This document shows, piece after piece, positions 16,418 to 29,249 of a DNA stretch of 36,453 nucleotides. The translations under genes were made by a program, and so were the position numbers. Every line of letters starts with the position of its first letter. The first letter of the stretch is position 1. The DNA is from an uncultured Alphaproteobacteria bacterium. GTDB lineage: Bacteria; Pseudomonadota; Alphaproteobacteria; Puniceispirillales; Puniceispirillaceae. The stretch lies in NCBI GenBank assembly GCA_913048595.1, contig CAJWVJ010000005.1:1-36453 (forward strand). Reading direction: 5' to 3'. The notes below the pieces were generated by a model. That model did not search any database. It was not told where the DNA came from and was given only the letters and a program-made list of their open reading frames with translations.

Positions 16418-18577
16418 ATGACTGACTATGTGGCGCGCGGCGGGCTGAAGGTCGCTGCGGAACTTGCTGATTTTGTCGAAACTGAGCTTCTTGCCAGTTC
16501 GGACATTGCACCCGATGCCTTCTGGGCATGCTTCGACGCGGCAGTGCACAGGCTGGCGCCGCGCAACCGCGAGCTTCTGGAGATCCGCGCCAGCATGCAG
16601 TCGCAGATCGACAGCTGGCTTGGCGACAATGCCGCCTCGGGAAGCGACAGCGCCGCCTACACGGCCTTCCTTCGCGAGATCGGCTATCTGGTCGAGGAAG
16701 GCGATGATTTCAGCGTCGAGACCGCGCATGTCGATCCGGAAATCGCCAGCATCGCCGGCCCGCAGCTGGTCGTGCCGATCACCAATGCACGCTATGCGCT
16801 TAACGCCGCCAATGCGCGGTTCGGCAGCCTCTATGACGCCTTTTACGGCACCGACGCCATTCCGGCCGAAGAATCACCTGTGGCCGGCTATGACCCGGCG
16901 CGCGGCGCCAAGGTGATTGCCCGCGTCCGCACCTTTCTTCAGGACACCTGGCCGCTTGACGGTGGCAGCTGGGCCGATCTGACCGGCCTGTCCGTATCTG
17001 ATTGCGCCCTTGTCGCGCGGTTCGGCGCGGCAAGAGGCGGGCTGTCCGCCGCGCAAGGGTTCGCCGGCCATATCGGCGATGCCGCCGATCCTGCAGCGGT
17101 GGTGCTTCGCAATCACGGGCTTCATGTTCTGGTGAAGATCGACCGCGACGGCGTCATCGGGTGCGATGATGCCGCCGGAATCAATGATGTGGTGGCGGAA
17201 TCGGCCATGTCGAGCATCATGGACTGCGAGGATTCGGTGGCCTGTGTCGACGCCGAGGACAAGGTTCTGGCCTATCGCAACTGGCGCGGGCTGATGGATG
17301 GCACCTTGCAGGACAGGTTCGAGAAGGGCGGGCGCACCATCACCCGCAAGCTTGCCGAGGACATCGCCTTCACCGCGGCAGACGGCAGCCAGGCCAGCCT
17401 GAAGGCGCGGGCGCTGATGCTGGTCCGCAATGTCGGCCATCTGATGACCAACCCAGCCATCCGGCTGGCTGACGGCAGCGAGGTTCCGGAGGGCATCATG
17501 GATGCCTTCATGACCGTGGCGGGCGCCCTGCCCGATCTTCGTGACGGCCGGAATTCGGCCGCCGGATCGGTCTATATCGTCAAGCCGAAGATGCATGGCC
17601 CGGACGAGGTCGGCTTTGCCGATGACATCTTCACCACGGTCGAGGCAAGCCTTGGCCTGGCGGCGAACACCATCAAGATCGGCATCATGGACGAAGAGCG
17701 GCGGACCACCGTCAATCTGAAGGAATGTATCCGAGCGGCGAAATCACGGGTTGTCTTCATCAATACCGGATTTCTCGATCGCACCGGCGACGAGATTCAT
17801 ACCTCGATGGAAGCCGGCCCGATGATCCGCAAGGCCGACATGAAGGGTGCCACATGGATCGGTGCCTATGAGGACTGGAACGTCGATATCGGACTTGCCT
17901 GCGGGCTGGCCGGAAAGGCCCAGATCGGCAAGGGCATGTGGGCCATGCCGGACAGGATGGCAGACATGCTGGAGCAGAAGATCGGGCATCCGATGGCCGG
18001 CGCGAACTGCGCCTGGGTGCCGTCGCCGACCGCTGCGACGCTTCACGCGCTTCATTACCACAAGGTTGATGTGGCCGCGCGCCAGGCTGAAATCGCCGGC
18101 CGGACGCGTGCCAGCCGCGACGACATCCTGTCGGTTCCGGTGGCGGTTCGTCCGAACTGGTCAGAAGATGATATCCGCGCCGAGCTTCGCAACAACGCGC
18201 AGGGCATCCTTGGCTATGTGGTGCGCTGGGTCGACCAGGGCGTCGGTTGTTCGAAAGTGCCGGACATCCACGATGTCGGGCTGATGGAAGACCGCGCCAC
18301 GCTGCGAATCTCGTCGCAGCATATCGCCAACTGGCTTCACCACGGGGTTTGTTCCGAGGCGCTTGTCCGCGAGGTGATGGAGGAAATGGCGGCCGTCGTC
18401 GACAGGCAGAATGACGGCGACGACGCCTACAGCCCGATGGCGCCCGATTTCGACGCCTCGGTGGCGTTTCAGGCGGCCTGCGATCTAGTCTTCCGCGGCC
18501 GGCAGCAGCCGTCCGGATATACCGAGCCCGTGCTTCACGCGCGGCGGATCGAGAAGAAGGCGCAGCATGCCGTTTAA
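16418..18577 (+). CDS. glcB: Malate synthase G
   Basis: [21 protein letters not shown]...; [103 protein letters not shown]. Start corrected from the ORF's 16193. Confidence 0.96.
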   Translation: MTDYVARGGLKVAAELADFVETELLASSDIAPDAFWACFDAAVHRLAPRNRELLEIRASMQSQIDSWLGDNAASGSDSAAYTAFLREIGYLVEEGDDFSVETAHVDPEIASIAGPQLVVPITNARYALNAANARFGSLYDAFYGTDAIPAEESPVAGYDPARGAKVIARVRTFLQDTWPLDGGSWADLTGLSVSDCALVARFGAARGGLSAAQGFAGHIGDAADPAAVVLRNHGLHVLVKIDRDGVIGCDDAAGINDVVAESAMSSIMDCEDSVACVDAEDKVLAYRNWRGLMDGTLQDRFEKGGRTITRKLAEDIAFTAADGSQASLKARALMLVRNVGHLMTNPAIRLADGSEVPEGIMDAFMTVAGALPDLRDGRNSAAGSVYIVKPKMHGPDEVGFADDIFTTVEASLGLAANTIKIGIMDEERRTTVNLKECIRAAKSRVVFINTGFLDRTGDEIHTSMEAGPMIRKADMKGATWIGAYEDWNVDIGLACGLAGKAQIGKGMWAMPDRMADMLEQKIGHPMAGANCAWVPSPTAATLHALHYHKVDVAARQAEIAGRTRASRDDILSVPVAVRPNWSEDDIRAELRNNAQGILGYVVRWVDQGVGCSKVPDIHDVGLMEDRATLRISSQHIANWLHHGVCSEALVREVMEEMAAVVDRQNDGDDAYSPMAPDFDASVAFQAACDLVFRGRQQPSGYTEPVLHARRIEKKAQHAV

Positions 18578-19088
18578 CGCCGATCCCTATATCTCGAAGA
18601 CACCGGGCTTTCCCAAGGAAGGCATCACCTTCTACGACATAAGCCCGATCCTCGAGGATAGTGTGGTTGTGCGGCAGGCGATGGACGCGCTTGCCGATCT
18701 GGCGCGTCCCATGCAGCCCGACATCATCGCCGGCGTCGATGCCAGGGGCTTTCTGTTCGCCCTGCCGCTGGCGCTGTCGCTTGATTGCGGCATGGTGATG
18801 GTGCGCAAGGCTGGCAAGCTGCCGGGCGAGCTGTTCGAACAGTCCTACGCGCTGGAATATGGCGAGGCGAGGCTGTCTATCCAGGCAAGCCGCCAGCTTC
18901 GGGGCAGGCGTGTGGTCCTGTGCGACGACCTTCTGGCGACCGGCGGCACGCTCGAGGCGGCAGCAGGGCTGGTCGGGCAATGCGGCGGCATCCTTGCCGG
19001 CGCGGTCTGCGTCATCGAGCTCACCGGCCTGAAAGGGCGGGCACGGCTTGACTGTCCTGTGGCGGCCCTGCAAACCTACGAATTCTGA
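18567..19088 (+). CDS. apt: Adenine phosphoribosyltransferase
   Basis: [18 protein letters not shown]...[17 protein letters not shown]...RKAGKLPGE...[17 protein letters not shown]; overlaps glcB by 11 bp. Confidence 0.9.
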   Translation: MPFNADPYISKTPGFPKEGITFYDISPILEDSVVVRQAMDALADLARPMQPDIIAGVDARGFLFALPLALSLDCGMVMVRKAGKLPGELFEQSYALEYGEARLSIQASRQLRGRRVVLCDDLLATGGTLEAAAGLVGQCGGILAGAVCVIELTGLKGRARLDCPVAALQTYEF

Positions 19089-19150
19089 TCGCCGCGGCGG
19101 CCCTTCGCCGGCGGCGCAGCCTGCCGCCTGACTGACGCGGAGCGAAGCCG

Positions 19151-20368
19151 ATGCGAATAACCCGCCAGCTGCTGTCCTGGTCGTTCTATGACTGGGCAAG
19201 CTCGCCCGTGCCGACACTTCACACCACCTTCATCTTCTCGGTGTTCTTCACCACCGCGGTGATGCCCGAGGGCGGCAGCGTCGCCTGGGCCTGGATGACC
19301 GCGGCCAGCGCCTTTGTTATCGCCATTGCGGCGCCTGTTCTGGGGCGGATGGCCGACGGGCGCGGGGCGGTCAAGCGATGTCTCTTCTACGCCACAATGA
19401 TCGGTGCGGCGGCAACCGCCGGCCTGTGGTTCGTCGAACCGGATCCGGGCTTCGCGATGCTGGCGCTCGGGCTGTCGGCGCTGTCGATCCTGGCAATGGA
19501 GTTGAGCTTCGTTTTCTATAACGCGATGCTGCCGTCGGTGGCCGGACCGGCGGAATATGGCCGCGCCTCGGGCCTTGCCTGGGGGGTGGGCTATGTCGGG
19601 GCGATCTTCGCGCTTGTCGTCGTGCTACTTCTGTTCGTGATGCCCGAGGAGCCGGCCTTTGGGATCAGCCGCGAGGGCGCCGGCCATATCCGGATCACGA
19701 TGATCTTCGCAGCGCTGTGGCTGTGCCTGTTCGCCGCGCCGCTGTTCCTGTTTGTGCACCAGCCGGAACCAGCGCCCGATCCGGACCCGCTTGGCACGCA
19801 GTTCCGCGCCAGCCTGAAAACGGCGATGGCCATTCCCGGCATGCCGCGTTTTCTTCTGGCGCGGATGCTGTTCGCCGACGCGCTGGTGACCCTGTTCGCC
19901 TTTGGCGGAATCTACGCCGCCACCGTTTTCGGCTTTTCCCAGACCAAAGTTCTTGTCTTCGGCATCATCCTCAACATCACCGCCGGACTTGGGGCCGGGT
20001 TCGGCGGGTTTGCGGATGACCGCATGGGGTCCATCAGGGTGATGCGCCTGTGCCTGGTGGCGCTGGCCGGGCTGGGGGTTGTCGCCATTCTGGCCCCGAG
20101 CGAGCCTGTCTTCTGGGCGGCGGGAGCCTGTCTCGGGATGTTCATCGGGCCGCTTCAATCCTCGGCGCGGGCCTGGGTGGCACGCGCCGCACCGCCATCG
20201 CAGCGCGCCAGCCTGTTCGGGCTGATGATGTTCTCGGGCAAGGCGACAAGCTTCGTCGGGCCGCTTCTCTATGGTGTTCTGGTCGCCGCGACGGGCACCG
20301 AACGGGCCGGCATGACGGTTGTCATCGCCCTGCTGATGGCAAGTCTTCTGGCGATGCCACAACGATAG
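19151..20368 (+). CDS. MFS transporter, UMF1/Atg22-like
   Basis: 405 aa polytopic; LLSWSFYDWASSPVPTLHTTFIFSVFF, LGRMADGRGAVKRCL, GPLQSSARAWVARAAP. Confidence 0.85.
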   Translation: MRITRQLLSWSFYDWASSPVPTLHTTFIFSVFFTTAVMPEGGSVAWAWMTAASAFVIAIAAPVLGRMADGRGAVKRCLFYATMIGAAATAGLWFVEPDPGFAMLALGLSALSILAMELSFVFYNAMLPSVAGPAEYGRASGLAWGVGYVGAIFALVVVLLLFVMPEEPAFGISREGAGHIRITMIFAALWLCLFAAPLFLFVHQPEPAPDPDPLGTQFRASLKTAMAIPGMPRFLLARMLFADALVTLFAFGGIYAATVFGFSQTKVLVFGIILNITAGLGAGFGGFADDRMGSIRVMRLCLVALAGLGVVAILAPSEPVFWAAGACLGMFIGPLQSSARAWVARAAPPSQRASLFGLMMFSGKATSFVGPLLYGVLVAATGTERAGMTVVIALLMASLLAMPQR

Positions 20369-20374
20369 GGGCTG

Positions 20375-21532
<1,158 letters not shown>

Positions 21533-21651
21533 CTATGCGGGTGTCCTGAAGACACTCACAACATCTGGTAGTCCGTCGCATGACAGGCTGGTTATCTTGT
21601 GGGTGGTGCGGTGCAAGTTCCGTGCCTTTTCTGGCACTTGAGCTGAATTTG

Positions 21652-22332
21652 TTAACCTTTGGTGTAAGCTGTGTCGGCACCTTCGTCCCGGTCGGTGAGA
21701 GAAGGGTCAGTGAGAAGGGCGCGCACCGGGGCAAAGCTTCGGCGGTGATGCGCGGTGACGCCAAGCCGGTTCAGCGCCTCGCGATGGGCGGCGGTGCCAT
21801 ACCCCATATTGGTCTGCCATCCGTAGCCGGGATGCGCGGCGGACAGGTCTGTCATGATCCTGTCGCGTTCATGCTTGGCGATGACCGAGGCAGCGGCGAT
21901 GCTGAGGCTGCGCGAGTCCCCCTTGACCAGCGTCTGCGCGGGCAGCGCCAGCGGCGGCATCTGGTTGCCATCGACAAGAACCTGCGCCGGCAGGCCGATG
22001 CCGGCCGATATCAGACGATCCGCCAGCATCTCGGCGACGCGCGCCATGCCGGAAAGCGTCGCCCGCAGGATGCCGTCCCGGTCGATCTGCGCCACCGGCA
22101 CCGACAGCACCGCGTGATGATGCGGCGGCTTTGTCAGGATGGCGTGGAAGGCGGCCCGGTACGCCGCGGTCATTTTCTTGGAATCATCAAGACCCGACGG
22201 CAACGCGGCGACAGCGGCAGGGTCAAGCCAGGCCGCCGCCACGGTCACAGGTCCGGCCCAGGGGCCGCGGCCCGCCTCGTCAATGCCGATCACCGGGCCG
22301 TCAAATCCGGATTCAACCGCCAGGTCGGGCAT
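21652..22332 (-). CDS. rnhB: Ribonuclease HII
   Basis: VIGIDEAGRGPWAGPVTVAA...LDDSKKMT...SLSIAAASVIAKHERDRIM; start overlaps the moaB stop (TGATG). Confidence 0.94.
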   Translation of the reverse strand: MPDLAVESGFDGPVIGIDEAGRGPWAGPVTVAAAWLDPAAVAALPSGLDDSKKMTAAYRAAFHAILTKPPHHHAVLSVPVAQIDRDGILRATLSGMARVAEMLADRLISAGIGLPAQVLVDGNQMPPLALPAQTLVKGDSRSLSIAAASVIAKHERDRIMTDLSAAHPGYGWQTNMGYGTAAHREALNRLGVTAHHRRSFAPVRALLTDPSLTDRDEGADTAYTKG

Positions 22333-22895
22333 CAGCCGGAACGGCGGGTGGACGCGGATTCCGTCAGGCGCGGCATGATCTCGACAAAATTGCAGGGCCG
22401 GTGCCGGATATCCAGCTGATAGCGAAGGATGTCATCCCAGCCGTCCTTGCAGGCCGAGGTCGATCCCGGCAGCGCGAAGAGATAGGTGCCGCGTGCCACC
22501 CCGGCAAGAGCGCGCGACTGCACGGTCGAGGTGCCGATCTTCTGATAGGACAGCATGCGGAACAGTTCGCCGAACCCGGCGATTTCCTTCTCGACGATGG
22601 CGGCGAAGGCCTCAGGCGTACTGTCACGGCCGGTCAGCCCGGTGCCGCCGGTCGTCACCACCACATCAATCTGCGGGTCATCGATCCATGCGTGAAGCCT
22701 GGCGGTGATGCGGTCCACATCATCGGTGATAATGGCGCGGTCGGCCAGCACATGGCCGTCCCCGGCGATGCGCGAGGCCAGAAAATCACCGGATTTGTCA
22801 TCGGCCGCGCTGCGGGTATCGGACACCGTCATCACAGCAATGTTCACCGGCTGGAAGGCGATGCTCATATCAAGGCGGTCTGTGTTGTGCGCCAT
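22332..22895 (-). CDS. moaB: Molybdenum cofactor biosynthesis protein B
   Basis: FQPVNIAVMTVSDTRSAADDKSGDFLASRI...VVTTGGTGLTGRDSTPEAF...FALPGSTSACKDGWDDIL. Confidence 0.92.
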   Translation of the reverse strand: MAHNTDRLDMSIAFQPVNIAVMTVSDTRSAADDKSGDFLASRIAGDGHVLADRAIITDDVDRITARLHAWIDDPQIDVVVTTGGTGLTGRDSTPEAFAAIVEKEIAGFGELFRMLSYQKIGTSTVQSRALAGVARGTYLFALPGSTSACKDGWDDILRYQLDIRHRPCNFVEIMPRLTESASTRRSG

Positions 22896-22909
22896 GTCTC
22901 TCCCCGGGG

Positions 22910-24706
22910 TCAGGATCCGGTGCCGGACTCTACCACCGGCGCGTCGATCATTGAAACAAATCGGCCCGACCCGCCGGACGCCAGCTCACGAAGCGACAGG
23001 GCCGGCTCGCCAAGCTGCGCACGGTAGATGGCAAGGTTGCTGACAACATTCTTGATATAGTGCCTTGTCTCGCGTGCCGGAATGGATTCGATCAGGAGGA
23101 ACGGATCATCCTGATGATCCACCTTGGCAAGCCATTTGCGAAGATTGCCGGGGCCGCCGTTATAAGCCGCCAGAAGGCGGATCACCGACCCGTCGATCAG
23201 CGGTTCCTCCAGAAGCGAATTGATATAGGCCTGCCCGATCTGCAGATTGCGATGCGGGTTCAGCAGAAGATGCTTGTCACGGCCGCGAAGCGCCCGGTTC
23301 CGCGTCACGAACGAGGCCGTAGAGGGCATGATCTGCATCAGCCCAGCGGCGCGCGCGCGGCTCCTGGCGCGCGGGTTGAACCCTGATTCCTGCCGCGAGA
23401 TGGCCCAGACAAGCGCCTGATCGACGGAGAATTCGACATCATAGCGCGGGATCGGATAGATGGCGCCAAGCCATGTCCGCCCTTCATTGCGGCGCAGCAG
23501 CTCGCCGGCACGATAGGCCAGCCCGGCCATGCCATGGTCGATTGCAAAGCGAAGCGCCGCCTCCTGCATTTCGGTCGGCATATCTCCCCAGAGATAGCGA
23601 AGCTCGCGCTCGGCGTCGGTCAGCCGTCCGATCTGCAACAACGCGAACAGGCGCGTGCCGCCGGGCCTGGCCGACAGCCATTCCACAAACCCGTCATCAT
23701 AGGCGGGAAGGTCAAAGGAAATGTCCAGCTCCTGCCCAAGAACATGCCGCGACATCACACCGTAAAAACTGTGAAGCTCCTGCGCGGCGATGTCCAGATA
23801 GCGCACGGCCTCGTCAGGACGGCCGGCGCGCATTTCGGCGCGGTGCGCCCAGAAGGCGGCGGCGGCGCGAAGATCGGCAAAGGCCGATTCCTCGTCGGCA
23901 AGGGTGCGGAAGAAGGATCCGGCAAGTTCGATCTTGCCGCTTCGCCAGGCTGCAAGCCCGCCCGACCAGTAGGCCATATGCGCGTCCGACCGACCGACGC
24001 CGATGCCGTGGCGGGCCTGCCTTATGGCCTTGTCATCGACGCCGAAGATAAAATAGGCATGCGCGATCTCGCCGCGAAGCTGTGCCTCTTCCTGCTTTGT
24101 CAGATAACGCCGGTTGCGCTCGTTCTCGACCACCTCCAGCGCACCGGACGGCCAGCCACGGCGGATGGAGCGGCGCACCTCGCGGGCCACGCGCCTTGTC
24201 GTCCGCGGCGAGGCCCGCCCGCCCGTATAGAGCGGGATCGGCGGCCGGTAGCTGCTTGCCGTCGCCAGACCGAAGCCGTTCAGATAGCCGGGCTTCGGCG
24301 CTCTCGGCGCGGCCGCGTTCTTCGGGCGGCGTTTCTTGGCAAGCCAGAAGATACGGCTTGCGTCCGGGTGGTCGTTGTAGCGCTTCAGCCATCCCGACAG
24401 CTCGCCATAGCTTGACCGCCAGGCGGTGGGGTGAAGATAGCGCTGCGACAGCAGATGGCCCATCAGGATCGGGTCGCTCAACCGGCCCATCTCGCGGGTG
24501 GCTTGCTTCATCCGTCCGACTTCCTGAAGATCGAAAAGTCGCTGATACTGCGCCACGTCGAAATCGCCAAGCGGCCTGGGAAGGCCGTCTTGCGGGCTGT
24601 CCAGGGCGGCGTCCGGACCAGCAAGGCCGTCCTTGGAGCCGCCCTTGTCACCGGCATGGGCCGCAACGGGAAGCAACGCCACAAGAAGGGCAGCGATCAT
24701 CCGCAT
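22910..24706 (-). CDS. Soluble lytic murein transglycosylase (SLT domain)
   Basis: Signal peptide MRMIAALLVALLPVAAHA; WAISRQESGFNPRARSRARAAGLMQIMPSTA and LLAAYNGGPGNLRKWL. Start corrected from 24760. Confidence 0.9.
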   Translation of the reverse strand: MRMIAALLVALLPVAAHAGDKGGSKDGLAGPDAALDSPQDGLPRPLGDFDVAQYQRLFDLQEVGRMKQATREMGRLSDPILMGHLLSQRYLHPTAWRSSYGELSGWLKRYNDHPDASRIFWLAKKRRPKNAAAPRAPKPGYLNGFGLATASSYRPPIPLYTGGRASPRTTRRVAREVRRSIRRGWPSGALEVVENERNRRYLTKQEEAQLRGEIAHAYFIFGVDDKAIRQARHGIGVGRSDAHMAYWSGGLAAWRSGKIELAGSFFRTLADEESAFADLRAAAAFWAHRAEMRAGRPDEAVRYLDIAAQELHSFYGVMSRHVLGQELDISFDLPAYDDGFVEWLSARPGGTRLFALLQIGRLTDAERELRYLWGDMPTEMQEAALRFAIDHGMAGLAYRAGELLRRNEGRTWLGAIYPIPRYDVEFSVDQALVWAISRQESGFNPRARSRARAAGLMQIMPSTASFVTRNRALRGRDKHLLLNPHRNLQIGQAYINSLLEEPLIDGSVIRLLAAYNGGPGNLRKWLAKVDHQDDPFLLIESIPARETRHYIKNVVSNLAIYRAQLGEPALSLRELASGGSGRFVSMIDAPVVESGTGS

Positions 24707-24773
24707 CACGCGGTGTGGAAAGACAGAAACGGACACCGGACCGACCTGATCTGGTTGCAATCAACGGCGCACT

Positions 24774-25628
24774 CTATCCGAGTTTGCCGGCAAGCGCCAA
24801 CAGATCCGCATAGGCCAGCCGCTTCTGCGCCGGAGAGCGAAGCAGATAGGACGGATGGAGCGTCGCCATCGCCTGGCAGGCGACGCCATCACCAAGATCA
24901 AGATCATGCCAGCGGCCGCGCAGCTTGAGAATGCCACCCTGCTGCGGCAGCATCGCCTTGGCCGGCGTGCCGCCAAGAAGCATCAGGAATTCCGGCTTCG
25001 CCAGCTGAATGTGGCGATGCAGCCAGGGAAGGAGAAGGTCCATCTCCTCGGATGTTGGGGTGCGGTTGCCGGGAGGCCGCCAAGGGATCAGCGTCGTCAC
25101 ATAGGCGTCGGCGCGGCTGAGCCCGATCGAGGCCAGCATCCGGTCGAAAAGCTGGCCGGCCCCGCCGACAAGCGGCAGGCCGACACGGTCCTCGTCGCGG
25201 CCCGGCACCTCGCCGACCACCATCAGCCGTGCCGCCGGATTGCCATCGGCGAAGATCATGTTGCTTGCGGTATGTTTCAGCGCGCACCCGTCGAACGCTT
25301 CAAGGGCGCTGCGGAGCGCCGCAAGCGAGGTGATGCCGGCCAGATCGGCGGAGGCGACCATCGCCGGTGCTGCCAGTGGCAACTGGGCTGGCAGCTCTGA
25401 AGGGGAGGGCGCTGATGGCGCAGGGGTGGTAGATGACATCACGGCTGCGGACGCCGGCGGAGCCGGGGCGGAACTGCCGGATGCGCCAGTCAGGGCCGAC
25501 AGCGGCACCGCCATATCGCCAGCCACACCCCCGGCCATATCGTCGAGAAGCACCTCGTCAATGCCCATCGCCTCCTGCCAGGCAAGCTGGTCAATCAGGC
25601 GTCTGCGTTCTGAGGGGTTCGCTGCCAT
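24774..25628 (-). CDS. Type-4 (Fe-S) uracil-DNA glycosylase
   Basis: [59 protein letters not shown]...[17 protein letters not shown]...[16 protein letters not shown]. Confidence 0.88.
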   Translation of the reverse strand: MAANPSERRRLIDQLAWQEAMGIDEVLLDDMAGGVAGDMAVPLSALTGASGSSAPAPPASAAVMSSTTPAPSAPSPSELPAQLPLAAPAMVASADLAGITSLAALRSALEAFDGCALKHTASNMIFADGNPAARLMVVGEVPGRDEDRVGLPLVGGAGQLFDRMLASIGLSRADAYVTTLIPWRPPGNRTPTSEEMDLLLPWLHRHIQLAKPEFLMLLGGTPAKAMLPQQGGILKLRGRWHDLDLGDGVACQAMATLHPSYLLRSPAQKRLAYADLLALAGKLG

Positions 25629-25752
25629 GCAAGTTTCCGTCGATTTCCTGACCGTTACCCTGTGCGAAAAAGACAACTATCGTTACGGTGGTAGGTACCA
25701 TATAACCAATGCCGCCGAAACAAAGAAGGTCGCTTCAGACGACTTGCAGACA

Positions 25753-27399
25753 ATGGGTGCGATAATGGAACGTGAAGCAATGGAATTCGATGTCGTGATC
25801 GTTGGCGGCGGCCCGTCAGGCCTGTCTGCGGCGATCCGGCTGAAGCAGCTTGCCGCCGAGTCCGGCCGCGAGATCGAGGTCTGCCTGATCGAGAAGGGCA
25901 GCGAGGTCGGGGCGCATATCCTGTCCGGCGCGGTGCTGGAGCCGCGCAGCCTGAACGAGCTGATTCCGGACTGGAAGGAACGTGGCGCGCCGCTTGACAC
26001 ACCGGTCACCGCCGACAAATTCATGTTCCTGACGGAAACCGGGTCCTTCCGCCTTCCAACACCGCCGCAGATGAACAATCACGGCAATTACATCATCTCG
26101 CTTGGCAATTTCAGCCGCTGGCTTGGCGAGCAGGCGGAGGCGCTTGGCGTCGAGATCTATCCGGGCTTTGCCGCCGCCGAGGTTCTGTACGACGATTCCG
26201 GTGCCGTCTGCGGGATCGCCACCGGCGATATGGGGATCGGAAAGGATGGTGAGCAGACCGATATGTATATGCGCGGCATGGAGCTTCGCGCCAAACAGAC
26301 CATCTTCGCCGAGGGATGCCGCGGGCATCTGACCAAGACCCTGTTCGACAGGTTCGATCTTCGCGAGGGCAAGGACCCGCAGACCTATGCCATCGGCATC
26401 AAGGAGTTGTGGGACATTGATCCGGAGAAATCCAAGCCCGGCACCGCCTGGCATTCGGTTGGCTGGCCGCTGTCGACAGACACCTATGGCGGCTCGTTCC
26501 TGTATCACCTGAACGGAAACCAGGTGGCGGTCGGCTATGTGGTCGGGCTTGATTACAGCAACCCGCACCTGTCGCCCTTCGAGGAATTCCAGCGCTTCAA
26601 GACCCACCCCGCCGTGCGCGGCGTCTTCGAGGGCGGTCGCCGCGTGGCCTATGGCGCGCGCGCGCTGAACGAAGGCGGCTTCCAGTCGATCCCGAAGCTG
26701 ACCTTTCCGGGCGGCTGCCTTGTCGGCTGTACCGCCGGATTCCTGAATGTGCCGAAGATCAAGGGCACCCACACCGCCATGAAGTCGGGCATGACCGCCG
26801 CGGAAGCCATCTTCGAGTCCCTTGAGGCGATGCAGCCAGGCCACGAGCCTGCAAGCTATGCCGAACGGCTTCAGGACAGCTGGCTCTGGAGCGAACTGTA
26901 CAAGGTCCGCAACATCCGTCCCGGATTTGCCAAAGGCCTGTGGCGCGGCATGATCAACGCCGCCATCGACACCTACCTGTTCATGGGCCGCGCGCCCTGG
27001 ACGATGCGCCATCACGCCGACCACATCACGCTGAAGACGGCGTCGGAAGCGCCGAAGATCGACTATCCGAAGCCGGACGGGGTGATCAGCTTCGACCGAA
27101 ATTCGTCTGTCTATCTGTCGGGAACGAACCATGAGGAAAACCAGCCGGCGCATCTGACGCTAAAGGATTCCTCGGTGCCGATCGAGCATAATCTGGCTCT
27201 CTATGACGCGCCGGAGCAGCGCTATTGCCCGGCAGGCGTCTATGAAATCGTCCGCGAAGAGGATGGCAGCAACCCGCGCCTGCAGATCAACGCGCAGAAC
27301 TGTGTTCACTGCAAGACTTGCGATATCAAGGATCCGAGCCAAAATATCGTATGGGTAACGCCGGAAGGCGGCGGTGGGCCGAACTACCCCAATATGTAG
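25753..27399 (+). CDS. Electron transfer flavoprotein-ubiquinone oxidoreductase
   Basis: [25 protein letters not shown]...[29 protein letters not shown]...C-terminal 4Fe-4[38 protein letters not shown]. Start 25753 or 25765. Confidence 0.95.
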   Translation: MGAIMEREAMEFDVVIVGGGPSGLSAAIRLKQLAAESGREIEVCLIEKGSEVGAHILSGAVLEPRSLNELIPDWKERGAPLDTPVTADKFMFLTETGSFRLPTPPQMNNHGNYIISLGNFSRWLGEQAEALGVEIYPGFAAAEVLYDDSGAVCGIATGDMGIGKDGEQTDMYMRGMELRAKQTIFAEGCRGHLTKTLFDRFDLREGKDPQTYAIGIKELWDIDPEKSKPGTAWHSVGWPLSTDTYGGSFLYHLNGNQVAVGYVVGLDYSNPHLSPFEEFQRFKTHPAVRGVFEGGRRVAYGARALNEGGFQSIPKLTFPGGCLVGCTAGFLNVPKIKGTHTAMKSGMTAAEAIFESLEAMQPGHEPASYAERLQDSWLWSELYKVRNIRPGFAKGLWRGMINAAIDTYLFMGRAPWTMRHHADHITLKTASEAPKIDYPKPDGVISFDRNSSVYLSGTNHEENQPAHLTLKDSSVPIEHNLALYDAPEQRYCPAGVYEIVREEDGSNPRLQINAQNCVHCKTCDIKDPSQNIVWVTPEGGGGPNYPNM

Positions 27400-27434
27400 G
27401 GTTCGCCACATCGGCTTAAGCGCAGGGAGGGGTC

Positions 27435-29246
27435 ATGTTTGCCCCGCTTCATGGACAGCGACGTCACTGGCCGGCCATTCTGATGGTCGGTGGCGGCATC
27501 GGCCTGTTCGCACTTGGCGGCTGTGGCGGTAGCGGCGGCCCCCTCGTCACCGTGTCCGGACAGCTGCTCGTCTCCGGGTCCGGCGTGACACTGCAGACAA
27601 CCGATGGCGGCGCGGCCGGCACAGCTGCCGGGTCCGGCAAGGCGATTGGCGCCGACCACGACACCAGCACAACGGCAGGACATTATCTGGCCGCCAGGCA
27701 GGCGCTGTATTTCAATGATGTCGGGCAATCTGCCGATTTTTTCCTGCGCACGCTGGAAAGCGATGCCAGCAATGTCGCGCTGCTGCGACAGGCCTTCCTG
27801 ACACAATATTATTACGGTGATGTCGAGCGGGCTGCCGCGCTTGGCAGACAACTTGAAGGCCTCGATATCATCGTGCCCCTTGGTGGCGAGCCGGCCACCG
27901 CGCTGGCGCTTCGCAATGGTGACTGGGCGGCCAGTGTCGTGCTGGCGGATCGTATCGCCGAGGACAGCACGGCACTTGTCATGGCGGGCCTGATCCGCGG
28001 CTGGAGCCTTGTGGCCGACGGCCAGGGCGATGCCGGCATCTCCGCGCTTCTCGAGGCCGGACGGATGGCCATTGACGCCGACACCGGCATGCCGCCCTTT
28101 TTCCGCCTTCACGCCGCGCTGATGGCCGAACGGCTCGGCCTGCTGGACGAGGCGGCACAGCGCGTCACCGGGCTGGAGACGGAAAGGCTGTCATCGCATG
28201 TGGCCATTGACCTTGCCGGGCTCCATGCGCGGCTTGGCAACTGGCAGATTGTCGATCAGCTGATCGACACGCAGCTGTCGCGCCAGTTCAACAAATCCGA
28301 GGTGCGCGCCGCACTGCAGGCCGCCTCAAACCGGCAGCCGGGAGTTCAGGACCATGTGTCCGGCGCGGTAGTGGCAATGGCGCTGTCGGAAGGCGCCGAT
28401 AGCGGCCAGTCGCTGTCGGCGCGGCTTCGCTTTGCATTGTTCATCAGCCCGGACCATGATTTCGCCCGCCTTATGCTGGCCCAGCAGCTTGCCGAATTCG
28501 GGCAGGTGGAGGCAGCGCTTCTTCATATCCGGAGGATTCCCGATGGTGGGCTCTATGGGCAGCTTGCCAGGCTTGCCGAAAGCGCGGTGATCGAGGATGC
28601 GGGCCGCGGCGAGGACGCCATCACCCTGATGAAGGCGGTGGCGGAGAGCGATCCTGACAATGATTATCTGTTCCACCGGCTTGGCGACAGCTATCGCCGG
28701 AACAGCCAGTTCGGACCGAGCCGCGACGCCTACATGACAGCCATGTCGCTTGGCCGCGATACCGGCGGCCTGCATCGAAGCCTTGGCGTGGCACTGGAAC
28801 GGCTTGGCGAGTCCGAGGCGGCGGAAACCCACCTTCTGCGGGCCATCGAAATCGATCCGGGCGACGCCTATGCGCTGAATTACCTTGGCTATTGGTGGGC
28901 CGATGAAGGCCGCAATCTGGACCAGGCCATCGCCATGATCGAACGCGCTGTCAGCCACCGGCCGTCGAGCGGGTTCTTCGTCGACTCGCTTGGCTGGGTT
29001 CATTACAAGCTTGGCGACCCGCAGCGCGCTGTTGGCTATCTGGAGCGCGCCACCGAGCTCGAACCATCCGATCCCGAGATTACCGGCCATCTTGGTGACG
29101 TTTACTGGGCGCTTGGCCGCGAGGAAGAAGCCAGATTCAAATGGCGGCTTGCCAGATCGCTGAGTGATGATGCCGAGGAACAGGCCATGTTCGAACGCCG
29201 GCTGGAGTCTGGCCTTCCGGCCGACGAACAGCCGGGCGCCAACTAG
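27435..29246 (+). CDS. TPR-repeat lipoprotein
   Basis: Lipobox-like FALGGC; repeated TPR units (YLFHRLGDSYRRNSQFGPSRDAYMTAMSLG, AETHLLRAIEIDPGDAYALNYLGYWWADEG). Confidence 0.87.
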   Translation: MFAPLHGQRRHWPAILMVGGGIGLFALGGCGGSGGPLVTVSGQLLVSGSGVTLQTTDGGAAGTAAGSGKAIGADHDTSTTAGHYLAARQALYFNDVGQSADFFLRTLESDASNVALLRQAFLTQYYYGDVERAAALGRQLEGLDIIVPLGGEPATALALRNGDWAASVVLADRIAEDSTALVMAGLIRGWSLVADGQGDAGISALLEAGRMAIDADTGMPPFFRLHAALMAERLGLLDEAAQRVTGLETERLSSHVAIDLAGLHARLGNWQIVDQLIDTQLSRQFNKSEVRAALQAASNRQPGVQDHVSGAVVAMALSEGADSGQSLSARLRFALFISPDHDFARLMLAQQLAEFGQVEAALLHIRRIPDGGLYGQLARLAESAVIEDAGRGEDAITLMKAVAESDPDNDYLFHRLGDSYRRNSQFGPSRDAYMTAMSLGRDTGGLHRSLGVALERLGESEAAETHLLRAIEIDPGDAYALNYLGYWWADEGRNLDQAIAMIERAVSHRPSSGFFVDSLGWVHYKLGDPQRAVGYLERATELEPSDPEITGHLGDVYWALGREEEARFKWRLARSLSDDAEEQAMFERRLESGLPADEQPGAN

Positions 29247-29249
29247 GCG

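Noticed and set aside
17760-19217. Long antisense ORF (485 aa, minus) over glcB/apt
   Set aside because: Opposite a clear glcB/apt coding signal; Arg/Pro/Ser-rich translation typical of GC-rich shadow ORFs.
21541-21555. GTGTC-CTGAA-GACAC inverted repeat upstream of ccrM, considered as an operator or CtrA-related element
   Set aside because: Arms of only 5 bp, no TTAA-N7-TTAA pattern; expected by chance at this length.
25816-27153. 445-aa antisense ORF over ETF-QO
   Set aside because: Shadow ORF opposite a strongly conserved gene; no recognisable family motif.
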